64,000 nt of DNA from an uncultured Clostridia bacterium (GCA_947629005.1 CANRCD010000001.1:62001-126000); one strand, 5' to 3'; shown: positions 44,505 through 53,797, numbered from the stretch's first letter. A program made the numbers and translations. Notes: generated from the letters alone by a model not told the origin.

Positions 44505-46546
44505 GAACCGTCAAAATTGCCGACCGCGCGGGCTTTTGCTTCGGCGTCAGCCGCGCCATAAAGCTGGTTGAGGATGGCCTCGCGAGGCATATCTCAATTG
44601 CGACGCTCGGCCCTATAATACACAACAGTCAGGTGGTGCAGCGCCTTCAAGATATGGGCGTGCGCATAATTAATTCTCCCGAGGAGGCTCGGGAGGGCGA
44701 AACGGCGGTCATACGCAGCCACGGCCTTCCGCGGGAGGACGAGGAGCGCCTCAAGGCGCTGGGAGTGAATTACATTGACGCCACCTGTCCCTTCGTAAAA
44801 AAAATCCATAACATTGTTATGGAAAACCATTCCCTTGGGAAAAACATCATTATAGCGGGCGATAAATCTCACCCCGAGGTCATCGGTATTAATGGCTGGT
44901 GCGGCAATTCCGCAGTTGTTATAGCTTCGCTCGAGGAGTGCGAGGCTTTGCCGCAAGAGCTGCTTGAAAACGCCTGCGTGGTGTCGCAGACGACCTTTGA
45001 AAGAGAAATTTGGGAAAAAATCACAAAATTTATAAAAAACACTTGCAAAACCACCCTCATTTTTGATACAATATGCAGTGCGACAAACGAGCGGCAGAAA
45101 TCCGCCGCCGAGCTGGCCGAAAAAAGCGACAGCTTTATCGTCATTGGCGGCAAGAGCAGCTCAAACACAAAAAAGCTTTACGACATAGCCCGCCGCCGCT
45201 GCCCGAGCACCTTTCTGGTGGAGGGAGCGTGGGAACTTCCCGCCCATGAAATAAAAGGGGACTTGATTGGTATAACCGCCGGGGCTTCAACTCCGGATTG
45301 GATAATTAAGGAGGTTTACGTAATGGTAGACGAACAGGAAAAAAACATCAATAATGAGAAAGGAGACCAATCCTTCGCTGAGGCTTTCGAGCAATCGCTT
45401 GTATCGCTCAACACCGGTGATATAAAGGTAGGTAAGGTAGTCAGCGTAACGCCCACTGAGGTTTATGTTGACTTGGGCTACAAGATGGAAGGCGTCATTC
45501 CGGCCGATGAGTTGGCCGACGATACCGACGTTGATCCGGCCAGCGTTTGCAGCGTGGGCGACGAAATTGAGGTTTTCGTTGTCCGCGTAAGCGACATGGA
45601 CGGCGTTAAGCTTTCCAAGAAGAAGATTGACGCCATTAAGGGCTGGAAGACGGTTGAAGCCGCTTATGAGTCCGGCAAGGTTCTTGAGGGCAAGGTAGTG
45701 GAGGCCGTTAACCGCGGTATTATCGTAGTCACAAACGGCTGCCGCGTATTTGTGCCCGCTTCTCTGGCCAGCGAGCGCTTCACCAGCGACCTCTCATCCC
45801 TTGTGGGCAACGAGGTACGCTTTAAGATTGTGAACATTCGTGAGGATCGCCGTGGAAAGAAGGCCATAGGCTCCATCAAGGAAGTTGCTGTTGAGGAACG
45901 CAAGGCCAAGGCCGAGGAATTCTGGGCCAATGTTGAGGAAGGCAAGCATTATACCGGCGTTGTAAAGACGCTCACTAAGTTTGGCGCTTTTGTTGATATC
46001 GGAGGTGTGGACGGCCTTATCCATATTACCCAGCTCAGCTGGCAGCGGATAAAGGACCCTTCCGAGGTTGTCAAGGTTGGCGATGTTGTTGACGTTTACA
46101 TCATCAAGGCTAACCGTGAAACGAATAAGGTTTCTCTTGGCTTCAGGAAGGTTGAGGACGACCCGTGGGTAATCGCTAAGAGCAGGTTCGACGTTGGCAG
46201 CGTTGTGAATGTTAAGGTGGTTCGTCTCGTTCCCTTTGGCGCTTTCGTTGAAATAATCCCCGGTATCGACGGCCTTGTTCACATTTCCCAGATTGCCAAC
46301 AAGCGCGTCAACAAGCCCGAGGACGAGCTGACTGTCGGCCAGATGGTGGACGCTAAGATAACCGACATCGACTGGGAGAAGAAGAAGATAGGTCTTTCCA
46401 TTCGCGCGCTTCTCACCCCCGAGGCGCCCGCTCCCAAGGCTGAGGCTCCTACCGAGGATGTTGCCGACGAAACTGTTTACGAGGACGCTCCCGCCGAAGA
46501 TGCGCCCGCTGAGGAAGCTCCTTCCGAGGCCGCTTCTGAGGAATAA
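44501..46546 (+). CDS. ispH: Fused HMBPP reductase (IspH) and ribosomal protein S1
   Basis: The 681-residue protein joins two functions. Residues 1-274 are IspH, the last enzyme of the MEP isoprenoid pathway, with its three cluster cysteines at C13 (GFCFGVSRA), C94 (DATCPF) and C190 (DTICSATNERQ) and SHPEVIG. Residues about 275-660 are ribosomal protein S1 with four S1 RNA-binding domains (starting near 300, 390, 470 and 560), and an acidic Ala/Pro/Glu tail. This fusion is known in Clostridia. A perfect ribosome binding site and in-frame ATG at codon 275 could also give free S1. Confidence 0.95.
   Translation: MRTVKIADRAGFCFGVSRAIKLVEDGLARHISIATLGPIIHNSQVVQRLQDMGVRIINSPEEAREGETAVIRSHGLPREDEERLKALGVNYIDATCPFVKKIHNIVMENHSLGKNIIIAGDKSHPEVIGINGWCGNSAVVIASLEECEALPQELLENACVVSQTTFEREIWEKITKFIKNTCKTTLIFDTICSATNERQKSAAELAEKSDSFIVIGGKSSSNTKKLYDIARRRCPSTFLVEGAWELPAHEIKGDLIGITAGASTPDWIIKEVYVMVDEQEKNINNEKGDQSFAEAFEQSLVSLNTGDIKVGKVVSVTPTEVYVDLGYKMEGVIPADELADDTDVDPASVCSVGDEIEVFVVRVSDMDGVKLSKKKIDAIKGWKTVEAAYESGKVLEGKVVEAVNRGIIVVTNGCRVFVPASLASERFTSDLSSLVGNEVRFKIVNIREDRRGKKAIGSIKEVAVEERKAKAEEFWANVEEGKHYTGVVKTLTKFGAFVDIGGVDGLIHITQLSWQRIKDPSEVVKVGDVVDVYIIKANRETNKVSLGFRKVEDDPWVIAKSRFDVGSVVNVKVVRLVPFGAFVEIIPGIDGLVHISQIANKRVNKPEDELTVGQMVDAKITDIDWEKKKIGLSIRALLTPEAPAPKAEAPTEDVADETVYEDAPAEDAPAEEAPSEAASEE
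45308..45325 (+). promoter_or_regulatory. Internal ribosome binding site and start codon at the IspH/S1 boundary
   Basis: AAGGAGG (45308-45314) is followed 8 nt later by an in-frame ATG (45323-45325, codon 275). The product would begin MVDEQEKN and contain only the S1 part. The AAGGAGGTT bases also encode the conserved Lys-Glu-Val at the end of IspH, so chance cannot be excluded. Confidence 0.55.
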
Positions 46547-46620
46547 GTTAAAACAAGGCGATGTAAAAAAATCGCTATGTAACTTGGCTGCGCGTGGGAC
46601 GGCCGAAAAAATTGTGCAGA

Positions 46621-46713
46621 ACGGACGAAAATCAGCTTGCGCAGGCGGCTTTTGCCGTGGAACAAGCCCTCCCTACGGCGTATACAGGTACGCCGAGGAT
46701 GATTTTTGTTCGT
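46621..46713. ncRNA. Predicted three-way-junction element after ispH-rpsA
   Basis: Three helices can be drawn by hand. P1 pairs 46621-46634 with 46700-46713 (14 bp, two G-T pairs). P2 pairs GCTTG 46635-46639 with CAAGC 46663-46667 and contains a small hairpin (45649-type tetraloop TTTT, stem 46645-46649 with 46654-46658). P3 pairs CCT 46672-46674 and CGGCGTA 46676-46682 with TACGCCG 46689-46695 and AGG 46696-46698, with one bulged A. Nearly all bases are used. The element has no convincing reading frame and lies between a coding end and a terminator. It may be a small RNA, a 3'UTR element, or a small mobile DNA element; the strand is uncertain. Confidence 0.5.
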
Positions 46714-46734
46714 AGTTTAAGGTCATAGAATAAG

Positions 46735-46763
46735 AAAATCCGCTCATACGAGCGGATTTTTTT
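46735..46763. terminator. Bidirectional intrinsic terminator
   Basis: AAAATCCGCTC (46735-46745) and GAGCGGATTTT (46750-46760) form an 11-bp stem with loop ATAC, followed by more T. It separates the ispH-rpsA operon from the convergent dprA gene. Confidence 0.93.
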
Positions 46764-46796
46764 ATATCAATGTATAATTTCATTTAAATTAACTGA

Positions 46797-47945
46797 TTAA
46801 GAACATTTTCCAACAGTCTTATATCCGTTATACTCACGTACAATAAGGCCCTTGAGCTCCATCATAATAAGAGCGGGAGCGGCGGAGGCTTCGTTAAGCC
46901 CTGCGGCGGCGGCTATGGCGTCGGGGGTGGAGGCGCCGTTTTCAATAGCTTTAATTATGGCCTTTTCGTCGGCTGTAAGGCCATCGGGAGGATTTTTAAC
47001 GACTGCCCTTTCAGCCGTGCGCGGCTCTTCGTTTTTAGGCGTGGGAGCGAGGGGCGTGAACAGCGAAGGCTTTCCGGCCGGCTCCGCCTTCTTTTCATGC
47101 GCGGACCGGCTTTCGCTTTTAAACGAGAGCAGCACCTTAAGCTCAGCCGCAACCTGAAGGCCGTTTTCAGCGAGGATAGCGCCGGTTTTTATCAGGTGGT
47201 TAGCGCCGGTGCTTCCGCGGGAGTTAATGTTCCCCGGTACTGCGAACAGGGGGCGGCGGAGGTCGGCGGCGAGATTCGCCGTGATAAGAGAGCCGCTTCT
47301 AAGTCCCGCCTCGGTTACGACGCAGGCGTCGGCAAGGGCGGCAATTATGCGGTTCCGCCGCGGAAACAGCGCGGCCAGAGGCTGTGTGCCGAAGTGGTAT
47401 TCGGTTATCACAGCTCCGCCCGAGGAGGCGATTTCATCAAAGAGCTTCGCGTTTTCGGCGGGATAGCACACATCGGCTCCGCTGCCGAGCACGGCCACGG
47501 TTTTACCGCCGAATTTCAGCATGGTCTTTGCGGCGGCGCTGTCAACTCCGCGTGCACCGCCGGAGATGACCGTCAGCCCCGCCTCGCAGAAGTCACGGCA
47601 GAAATCCGCCGTCACCGTCAGTCCGTAGGCCGAAGCGTCGCGGCTGCCTACAACGGCCACGCTGTTGCCGGTAAGAGCTTCGGCGCTGCCGCGCAGATAT
47701 AGCTGAGCGGGCGGCTCGGGCAGGTTTTTCAGTTTTTCGGGATATTCTCTGTCGGTGTAGCAAATCAGGCTCACATCTTTGGCGGGCGGGCGCTCGAGCG
47801 AGACCAAAAGGGCGTGGGCCGAGGGCGTAGTAAGGCGGGGATCGTCGTCGCGTATATCCTTATATATCAGAGCAAGATGATCCAGCGCGTACTTTTTGCC
47901 CGTAGTTTCCGCCGCAAGGATTATCCACTTGTGCTTGTCGTTCAT
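46797..47945 (-). CDS. dprA: DNA-processing protein DprA
   Basis: The 382-residue protein loads RecA on incoming single-stranded DNA during transformation. It has the Rossmann-fold landmarks VGSRDASAYG, ISGGARGVDSAA, GTQPLAALFPRRNRIIAALAD and FAVPGNINSRGSTG, and a C-terminal winged helix (about 310-378). GAGGTT precedes the ATG. It is alone on the minus strand with its own promoter. Its presence does not by itself show natural competence. Confidence 0.95.
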   Translation of the reverse strand: MNDKHKWIILAAETTGKKYALDHLALIYKDIRDDDPRLTTPSAHALLVSLERPPAKDVSLICYTDREYPEKLKNLPEPPAQLYLRGSAEALTGNSVAVVGSRDASAYGLTVTADFCRDFCEAGLTVISGGARGVDSAAAKTMLKFGGKTVAVLGSGADVCYPAENAKLFDEIASSGGAVITEYHFGTQPLAALFPRRNRIIAALADACVVTEAGLRSGSLITANLAADLRRPLFAVPGNINSRGSTGANHLIKTGAILAENGLQVAAELKVLLSFKSESRSAHEKKAEPAGKPSLFTPLAPTPKNEEPRTAERAVVKNPPDGLTADEKAIIKAIENGASTPDAIAAAAGLNEASAAPALIMMELKGLIVREYNGYKTVGKCS

Positions 47946-47968
47946 ATAACAACCTCATTTCACAATTA

Positions 47969-47997
47969 ATTTTACCACCTTTCATATTTTTTGTCTA
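47969..47997 (-). promoter_or_regulatory. Promoter of dprA
   Basis: On the minus strand TAGACA (complement of 47992-47997) and TAAAAT (complement of 47969-47974) are 17 bp apart, 23 bp before the start codon. Confidence 0.62.
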
Positions 47998-48058
47998 TAG
48001 ATTTATATAAAAATTTGTGAATAATTTGTGCAATATGTATTAAAATTTGCTCCAAAGG

Positions 48059-48087
48059 TTGACTTCATTTTCCGAAAATGGTATAAT
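48059..48087 (+). promoter_or_regulatory. Promoter of the yicC-to-thiN cluster with palindrome in the spacer
   Basis: TTGACT (48059-48064) and TATAAT (48082-48087) are 17 bp apart. Between them CATTTTC and GAAAATG (48066-48072 and 48074-48080) form a perfect 7-bp inverted repeat around one base. The placement suits a repressor site, though a cognate regulator is not known. Confidence 0.75.
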
Positions 48088-48134
48088 AATATACAATACA
48101 TAGGTGTGTAAATCCGTGTTAGAGGGTGATTTTT

Positions 48135-49013
48135 TTGATAAAAAGCATGACGGGCTACGGCAGCGGTACAGCTCGGGCCGAAGGCAAAACCTTCACTGTG
48201 GAGGTTCGCTCCGTAAACCACCGCTATAGTGACTTCAACATTAAATATCCCCGCGTTTACGCCTACGTCGAAGAAGCCGTGAAAAAAGCCGCGGCTGAAG
48301 TTATAAAGCGCGGCAAGGTGGACGTTTTCGTGAATGTTGAAAACGACGGCGCACAGGGCGGCGTTGTAACCGTAGATACGGAGCTTGCCCGAGGCTATCA
48401 CGAGGGGATGCTCGCGCTCTCGCGGGAGCTTAATGTTTCCGGCGAGCTTCGAGCGGCGGACTTTCTGCGCGTGCCGGACGTATTTACGGTGCAAAAGGCC
48501 GAGGACGACGACGAGGCCATTTTGGCGGCTATAACCGAGGCCCTTGGCGAGGCTCTTGAGGGCTTTGACGAAATGCGGCGCGCCGAGGGAAAACGCCTTT
48601 ACGATGACATGAATGGACGTCTTGACGAGGTTGAGCGGCTGACCATTGAGATTGAGACCCGCGCTCCCTCCATTGTCGAGGAGTACCGCGCGCGGATAAC
48701 CGCCCGAGTGCGCGAGCTTATGGCCGAAGCACCGTATGACGAGGGACGACTGTTGACCGAGGTCGCCGTTTTTGCCGACAAGGTGGACGTGAACGAGGAG
48801 ATTGTTCGGCTTAAGAGCCATATTTCTCAGATGCGCTCCATGCTTGAGAGCGGCGAGCCCGTTGGCCGAAAGCTGGACTTTCTGATACAGGAAATGAACA
48901 GGGAAATCAACACCACCGGCAGCAAGAGCAGTGACCTTTTAACCGCCCGTCTCGTCATTGACGTGAAGGCGGAGCTTGAGAAGCTTCGCGAGCAGTGCCA
49001 GAATGTGGAATAG
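48135..49013 (+). CDS. yicC: YicC-family endoribonuclease
   Basis: The 292-residue protein belongs to the YicC/YloC family of RNA endonucleases. The start is taken as a TTG that gives the family N-terminus (M)IKSMTGYGSG, with AGGGTG 6 nt upstream; a GTG at 48126 is less likely. The C-terminus REINTTGSKSSDLLTARLVIDVKAELEKLREQ is highly characteristic. It leads the conserved cluster yicC-remA-gmk-rpoZ-coaBC-priA. Confidence 0.93.
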   Translation: MIKSMTGYGSGTARAEGKTFTVEVRSVNHRYSDFNIKYPRVYAYVEEAVKKAAAEVIKRGKVDVFVNVENDGAQGGVVTVDTELARGYHEGMLALSRELNVSGELRAADFLRVPDVFTVQKAEDDDEAILAAITEALGEALEGFDEMRRAEGKRLYDDMNGRLDEVERLTIEIETRAPSIVEEYRARITARVRELMAEAPYDEGRLLTEVAVFADKVDVNEEIVRLKSHISQMRSMLESGEPVGRKLDFLIQEMNREINTTGSKSSDLLTARLVIDVKAELEKLREQCQNVE

Positions 49014-49022
49014 AGGTGCGGT

Positions 49023-49289
49023 ATGAGGCTTATAAACATCGGTTACGGCAATATGATATCCGATCTTAGGCTCGTTTCAGTGGTTGCGCCGGACAGCGCC
49101 CCCATAAAGCGGCTTATTCAGGAAAGCCGTGAAAAGGGCTTGCTTGTGGATGCGACTTACGGCAGAAAGACGCGCAGCGTAGTTATAATGGACAGCGGCC
49201 ACGTGATTCTTTCCGCCATTCAGCCCGAAACCATTGCCTCGCGTCACGAGGGAAAGACAGTCATAGTTGAGGAGGATGAGGAAGAATGA
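49023..49289 (+). CDS. remA: RemA-like DNA-binding regulator (DUF370)
   Basis: The 88-residue protein matches Rem[31 protein letters not shown]-like [30 protein letters not shown]. In B. subtilis RemA activates matrix genes and osmolyte uptake. The gene is usually found here between yicC and gmk. The stop overlaps the gmk start as ATGA. Confidence 0.93.
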   Translation: MRLINIGYGNMISDLRLVSVVAPDSAPIKRLIQESREKGLLVDATYGRKTRSVVIMDSGHVILSAIQPETIASRHEGKTVIVEEDEEE

Positions 49290-49888
49290 AAAAGGGCAAC
49301 CTGTTTGTAGTTTCCGGCCCAAGCGGCGCCGGAAAGGGTACTATCTGCGCGGCCTATATGAATAAGCATCCCGAGGCGTTCCTCTCGGTTTCGGCCACCA
49401 CCCGCGAGCCTCGGGAGGGCGAAATCGAAGGAGTACATTACCACTTTATCGGTGAGGACGAGTTTAAAGACAGGCTCAGCCGCGGAGGCTTTTTAGAGCA
49501 TACGGTATACTGCGGACACTACTACGGCACTCCCAGCGACGCGGCAATGGAGGCGCTTGAAAGCGGGCGCGACGTGATTCTTGAAATTGAGAGCGACGGC
49601 GCCATGCAGGTGCGCTCTCATTATCCGGAAGGCGTTTTTATCTTTGTTTGTCCTCCGTCAATGGAAGCGCTTGAAGCCCGTCTGCGCGGCCGCGGCACAG
49701 AGCCGGATGAAGTAATAGCCCAGCGGCTTGAGAAAGCCGTGCAGGAGCTTGGACGGGCGCACAAATATAACTATCTTCTGCTGAACGACGACGTAGAGGC
49801 CGCCGTGCGCCGGCTGGAGGCCATAATCGACGCCGAGCGCTGCTATATGCCGAGAAACATTGGTTTTGTAAACGATTTTATTAAATAA
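49286..49888 (+). CDS. gmk: Guanylate kinase
   Basis: The 200-residue kinase phosphorylates GMP. It has the P-loop [11 protein letters not shown], the GMP-binding [13 protein letters not shown] and HYHFI segments, and [14 protein letters not shown] in the lid. It starts within the remA stop codon. Confidence 0.97.
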   Translation: MKKGNLFVVSGPSGAGKGTICAAYMNKHPEAFLSVSATTREPREGEIEGVHYHFIGEDEFKDRLSRGGFLEHTVYCGHYYGTPSDAAMEALESGRDVILEIESDGAMQVRSHYPEGVFIFVCPPSMEALEARLRGRGTEPDEVIAQRLEKAVQELGRAHKYNYLLLNDDVEAAVRRLEAIIDAERCYMPRNIGFVNDFIK

Positions 49889-49900
49889 GGAGAAATAGAT

Positions 49901-50086
49901 ATGCTTTACCCTGAAATCAAAACCCTTATGAAGGAGTTCGACTCCCGCTATTCCCTTGTGGTGGCCGCCAGCAAAAGGGCCCGCCAGTTGGCCGCCGCAG
50001 GCGACTGCGACAAGTCCGTTTCAATGGCTATAAAGGAGATAGCCGAGGGATACGTTCATCCCATCATTCCAAAGGACGCCGAGTAA
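49901..50086 (+). CDS. rpoZ: RNA polymerase omega subunit
   Basis: The 61-residue product has the omega core: YSLVVAASKRARQL...KSVSMAIKEIAEGYV. It is a short form typical of Clostridia. AAGGAG precedes the ATG. The position after gmk is conserved across Bacillota. Confidence 0.94.
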   Translation: MLYPEIKTLMKEFDSRYSLVVAASKRARQLAAAGDCDKSVSMAIKEIAEGYVHPIIPKDAE

Positions 50087-50119
50087 AAACGGCGCGGAAC
50101 AAAAAAGGAGGCGAGGGCC

Positions 50120-51334
50120 GTGCTTAAAGGGAAAAACATTGTTCTGTGCGTCAGCGGAGGCATAGCGGCCTATAAGGCCGCGGGTGTGGCCAGCTCCCTT
50201 GTGAAGCTTGGCGCGCGGGTTGACGTTATAATGACGCGGCACGCCTGTGAGTTTGTCGCGCCGCTGACCTTCCGCTCGATTACGAAAACTCCTGTAGTTA
50301 CCGATATGTTTGCCGAGCCTATGACCTTAGAGATAGAGCATATCTCTCTGGCACAGCGTGCCGACGCCTTTGTCATCGCGCCCGCTACGGCCAACGTCAT
50401 CGGCAAAATCGCCGGCGGCATTGCCGATGATATGCTCTCGACAACGGTAATGGCTACCCGTGCGCCCGTTATCATCGCGCCGGCCATGAATACAAATATG
50501 TACGAAAACCCGATTGTGCAGGAAAACATTAAAAAGCTGAGCTCTCTGGGATATATTTTCATCGAACCCGACAGCGGCCGCCTCGCCTGCGGCGCGGACG
50601 GCAAGGGCCGTCTGCCCGAGCCGGAGGCTATTGTGGAGCGCGTCTGCCTTGAAATTGCCCGTGAAAAGGATCTTGCGGGACTGAAGGTGCTTGTGACTGC
50701 CGGCCCTACACGGGAAGCCATTGATCCTGTGCGCTTCATTAGCAATTATTCCACCGGCAAAATGGGCTATGCCGTCGCGCGTATGGCGTCCCTGCGCGGG
50801 GCTGAGGTAACGCTTGTGAGCGGGCCCACCGCCCTGTCGGCTCCCATGGGGGTCAAACTTGTCAGGGTCAATTCCGCCGAGGATATGTACACGGCAGTGA
50901 CCGACTTCTCACGGGAGGCGGACATAATCGTCAAGACCGCCGCCGTGGCAGACTTTCGTCCGGCCGCAGCAAATGAAAATAAAATCAAAAAGGACGGCTC
51001 CGTCCCCGAAATAAAGCTTGAAAAAACCCGAGATATTTTGGCCGAGCTGGGGAAAAATAAGCCCGCGGGACAGGCGCTTGTCGGCTTTTGTATGGAAACG
51101 GAGGAGCTTATTGCCTCAGCCGAAAAAAAGCTTAAGAGTAAAAACCTTGATATTATTGCGGCAAACGACCTGAATACCCCCAATGTGGGCTTTGCCGCCG
51201 ATACAAACACCGTCGCGCTGCTCTTTGCGGACGGAAGCAGGAGCTACACAGTGTCCGGCAAAAAGGAACACGTGGCCGACACTATTCTCTCCGAGGCCCT
51301 GCGCGTTTGGAAGGATAAGAGGGGGGAGGCCTGA
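50120..51334 (+). CDS. coaBC: Bifunctional phosphopantothenoylcysteine synthetase/decarboxylase
   Basis: The 404-residue enzyme makes phosphopantetheine for CoA. The N-terminal CoaC flavoprotein part has the catalytic His in EHISLAQ and PAMNTNMYENP; the C-terminal CoaB part has TAGPTREAIDPVRFISNYSTGKMG and KTAAVADFRP. The start is GTG with GGAGG 8 nt upstream. The stop overlaps priA by one base. Confidence 0.96.
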   Translation: MLKGKNIVLCVSGGIAAYKAAGVASSLVKLGARVDVIMTRHACEFVAPLTFRSITKTPVVTDMFAEPMTLEIEHISLAQRADAFVIAPATANVIGKIAGGIADDMLSTTVMATRAPVIIAPAMNTNMYENPIVQENIKKLSSLGYIFIEPDSGRLACGADGKGRLPEPEAIVERVCLEIAREKDLAGLKVLVTAGPTREAIDPVRFISNYSTGKMGYAVARMASLRGAEVTLVSGPTALSAPMGVKLVRVNSAEDMYTAVTDFSREADIIVKTAAVADFRPAAANENKIKKDGSVPEIKLEKTRDILAELGKNKPAGQALVGFCMETEELIASAEKKLKSKNLDIIAANDLNTPNVGFAADTNTVALLFADGSRSYTVSGKKEHVADTILSEALRVWKDKRGEA

Positions 51335-53781
51335 TGGCGTCGGTCATTCAGGTCTATATCAACAGCCTAACGCCTTCGCTCGACAGGGAGTTCCATTACC
51401 GCACGCCGGATAAGCTTGAGGGGCTTGTCCGCGTAGGGATGCGCGTCAAGGTGCCATTCGGCGTGGCAGATAAGCAGATGGAGGCCTTTGTTACCGATAT
51501 TTTGGAGGAAACGGACTATCCCCACCTCAAGGAGATTATTCGTATAATAGACGACGAGCCCGTGCTCTCAGCCGAGAGCATTGCCCTGAGCAGGTATATA
51601 AGCGAATACTGCTTCTGCCCCTTTGTGGCGGCGGCAAAGCTGTTTCTGCCGCCGGGCCTTGAGATGAAGTTCCTCGAAAGCGTGGCGCTCGCCCCAAAGG
51701 CGGAGACTCCCGAGGGCGAGGCATTTGTGGCAAAGAGCGAAAAGCGCCGCCGCGTAGCCGCACTCATAAAGGATAACGGCGGCTCGTGCGAGCTGGAGCA
51801 GATACGAGCTGAGCTTGGCAAGGGCGCGGGTAATGTAGTCTCCGCAATGATAAAAAACGGTATTCTTGAAAAAAGCGTTAAAGAAAGGCAGAGGGCCGGA
51901 GAAAAATATATCAGAGTGGTCAGCTATACCGGCGGCGAAAATCCCTACGATCTCAGCCGCCGACTGGGAATAAAGGCTCCGGCACAGGCAGCGGTGATAG
52001 ATTTGCTTGCCGAGGGCGGAGAATACACGCTTGCAGACATAGAGAATACGGTGGGCGTCAGCCGCTCCGCCGTAGAGGCTCTGGCCGAAAAGGGCTATGT
52101 GACCGTGCGGCGGGTCGAGGTTCTGCGCCGCCCCACCGATGGTCTCAGCCTCGGCAGCGAACCCTCTGCGACGTTGACAGACGGGCAGGAGGCCGCGGCA
52201 AAGGCGATACTTGAGCATGAAAGCGCTGTCTTTCTGCTGCACGGCGTGACAGGCAGCGGCAAGACGGAAGTGTATATGCGCCTTGCCGAAGAGGTGATTG
52301 CCAAGGGTAAGCAGGTTATTCTGCTCGCTCCGGAAATCGCCCTCACCTCTCAGCTTACCGACAGGCTCTACCGCCGCTTCGGCGATGTGGTGGCCGTTAT
52401 GCACAGCGCGCTTTCCGTAGGCGAAAGACTGGACGAATGGCGCAGAATAAAAAGCGGCGAGGCTAAAATCATTGTCGGCGCGCGCAGCGCTGTGTTTGCT
52501 CCTTGCCCAAGCCTTGGCCTTATAATAGTTGACGAGGAGCATGACCTCTCTTATAAATCCGAAACCAGTCCCCGTTATCATGCGAAAAATATCGCTCTCA
52601 TGCGGGGTAGAATAAATAAATGCAAGGTGGTGCTCGCCTCGGCTACTCCTGCGATAGAGACCTATCGCATGGCCGAGACAGGCGTGTGCGAGCTTGTGGA
52701 GCTCACGGACAGATTCAACGAGAACCCCCTGCCCGAGGTCGAGATAGTTGATATGCGCAAGGAGCTTGCCGAGGGAAACCGTACTGTGCTTAGCCGCCGC
52801 CTTGTGGCGGAGCTCAGTGAAAACCTTAACAGGGGCGAGCAGAGCATTCTGCTCCTTAACCGGAGGGGATATTCAACCTTCGTTTCATGCCGAAGCTGCG
52901 GCTATGTGTTCACCTGTCCGGATTGCAGCGTGTCGATGACGTATCACCTTACGGGCCACAGCATGGTCTGCCACCTCTGCGGACGGACTGCTCCGCCGCC
53001 GGCGGTATGTCCCAACTGCGGCAGCGCCAGCGTCAAAGACTTTGGCAAGGGAACCCAGAAGGCCGAGGCGCAGCTTAACGACATATTCCCCGACGCTTCG
53101 GTCATCCGTATGGATATGGATACCACCTCGGGTAAGCGTGCCCACGAAAAAATTGTCGAAAGCTTTCGCCGCCATGACGCGGATATCCTCCTCGGCACTC
53201 AAATGGTGGCCAAGGGACTGGATTTTGAAAACGTCACCCTTGTGGGCGTGCTTTCGGCGGATTCCTCGCTTAATATGAACGACTTCCGCGCGGCGGAGCG
53301 CACCTTTAACCTGATAACTCAGGTCTGCGGCAGGGCAGGCAGGGCCGAAAGGCCCGGCAGAGCCATAGTGCAGACTTACTCGCCCGATAATTCCACCATA
53401 CGTCTTGCGGCAAAGCACGACTACAAGGCTTTTTACCGCGAGGAGATAGAGTACCGCCGAATTTTCATGTATCCGCCCTTCTGCAAGCTGGTGAACATCA
53501 TTTTCAGCTCGTCCGATGGAGATAGGGCGGCCGCTGCGGCCTCCTCCGCGCTTGACGAGATAAAAACCGCGATCGCCCGCGAGGGCCTGCACGCTGCGGT
53601 ATACGGCGGGGGAGAGGCCCCAATTGCAAAAATTCAGGGCCGCCGCCGATGCAGAGTGTGGCTGAAATGCGCCACTATTGGCGAGATTATGCCGCTTCTT
53701 AACAGACTGGCACGGAAAAGCCGTGCCGGAGGCTCGGATTTAAGCGTAGCGATAGATATAAATCCAAACAGCATGAATTAG
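51334..53781 (+). CDS. priA: Primosomal protein N' (replication restart helicase PriA)
   Basis: The 815-residue superfamily 2 helicase reloads the replisome at stalled forks. An N-terminal 3'-end-binding domain is followed by Walker A GVTGSGKTEVY, DEEH box VDEEHDLSYK, the zinc-binding region with paired cysteines (CRSCGYVFTCPDC, CHLCG, CPNCGS) and motif VCGRAGRAERPG. It begins in the coaBC stop codon. Confidence 0.96.
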   Translation: MASVIQVYINSLTPSLDREFHYRTPDKLEGLVRVGMRVKVPFGVADKQMEAFVTDILEETDYPHLKEIIRIIDDEPVLSAESIALSRYISEYCFCPFVAAAKLFLPPGLEMKFLESVALAPKAETPEGEAFVAKSEKRRRVAALIKDNGGSCELEQIRAELGKGAGNVVSAMIKNGILEKSVKERQRAGEKYIRVVSYTGGENPYDLSRRLGIKAPAQAAVIDLLAEGGEYTLADIENTVGVSRSAVEALAEKGYVTVRRVEVLRRPTDGLSLGSEPSATLTDGQEAAAKAILEHESAVFLLHGVTGSGKTEVYMRLAEEVIAKGKQVILLAPEIALTSQLTDRLYRRFGDVVAVMHSALSVGERLDEWRRIKSGEAKIIVGARSAVFAPCPSLGLIIVDEEHDLSYKSETSPRYHAKNIALMRGRINKCKVVLASATPAIETYRMAETGVCELVELTDRFNENPLPEVEIVDMRKELAEGNRTVLSRRLVAELSENLNRGEQSILLLNRRGYSTFVSCRSCGYVFTCPDCSVSMTYHLTGHSMVCHLCGRTAPPPAVCPNCGSASVKDFGKGTQKAEAQLNDIFPDASVIRMDMDTTSGKRAHEKIVESFRRHDADILLGTQMVAKGLDFENVTLVGVLSADSSLNMNDFRAAERTFNLITQVCGRAGRAERPGRAIVQTYSPDNSTIRLAAKHDYKAFYREEIEYRRIFMYPPFCKLVNIIFSSSDGDRAAAAASSALDEIKTAIAREGLHAAVYGGGEAPIAKIQGRRRCRVWLKCATIGEIMPLLNRLARKSRAGGSDLSVAIDINPNSMN

Positions 53782-53797
53782 GAAAGGACTGAACGAT

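Noticed and set aside
46458-46715. Possible 85-codon gene running from the end of rpsA into the intergenic region
   Set aside because: It starts out of frame inside the S1 tail without a ribosome binding site, and its second half is fully explained by base-paired structure.
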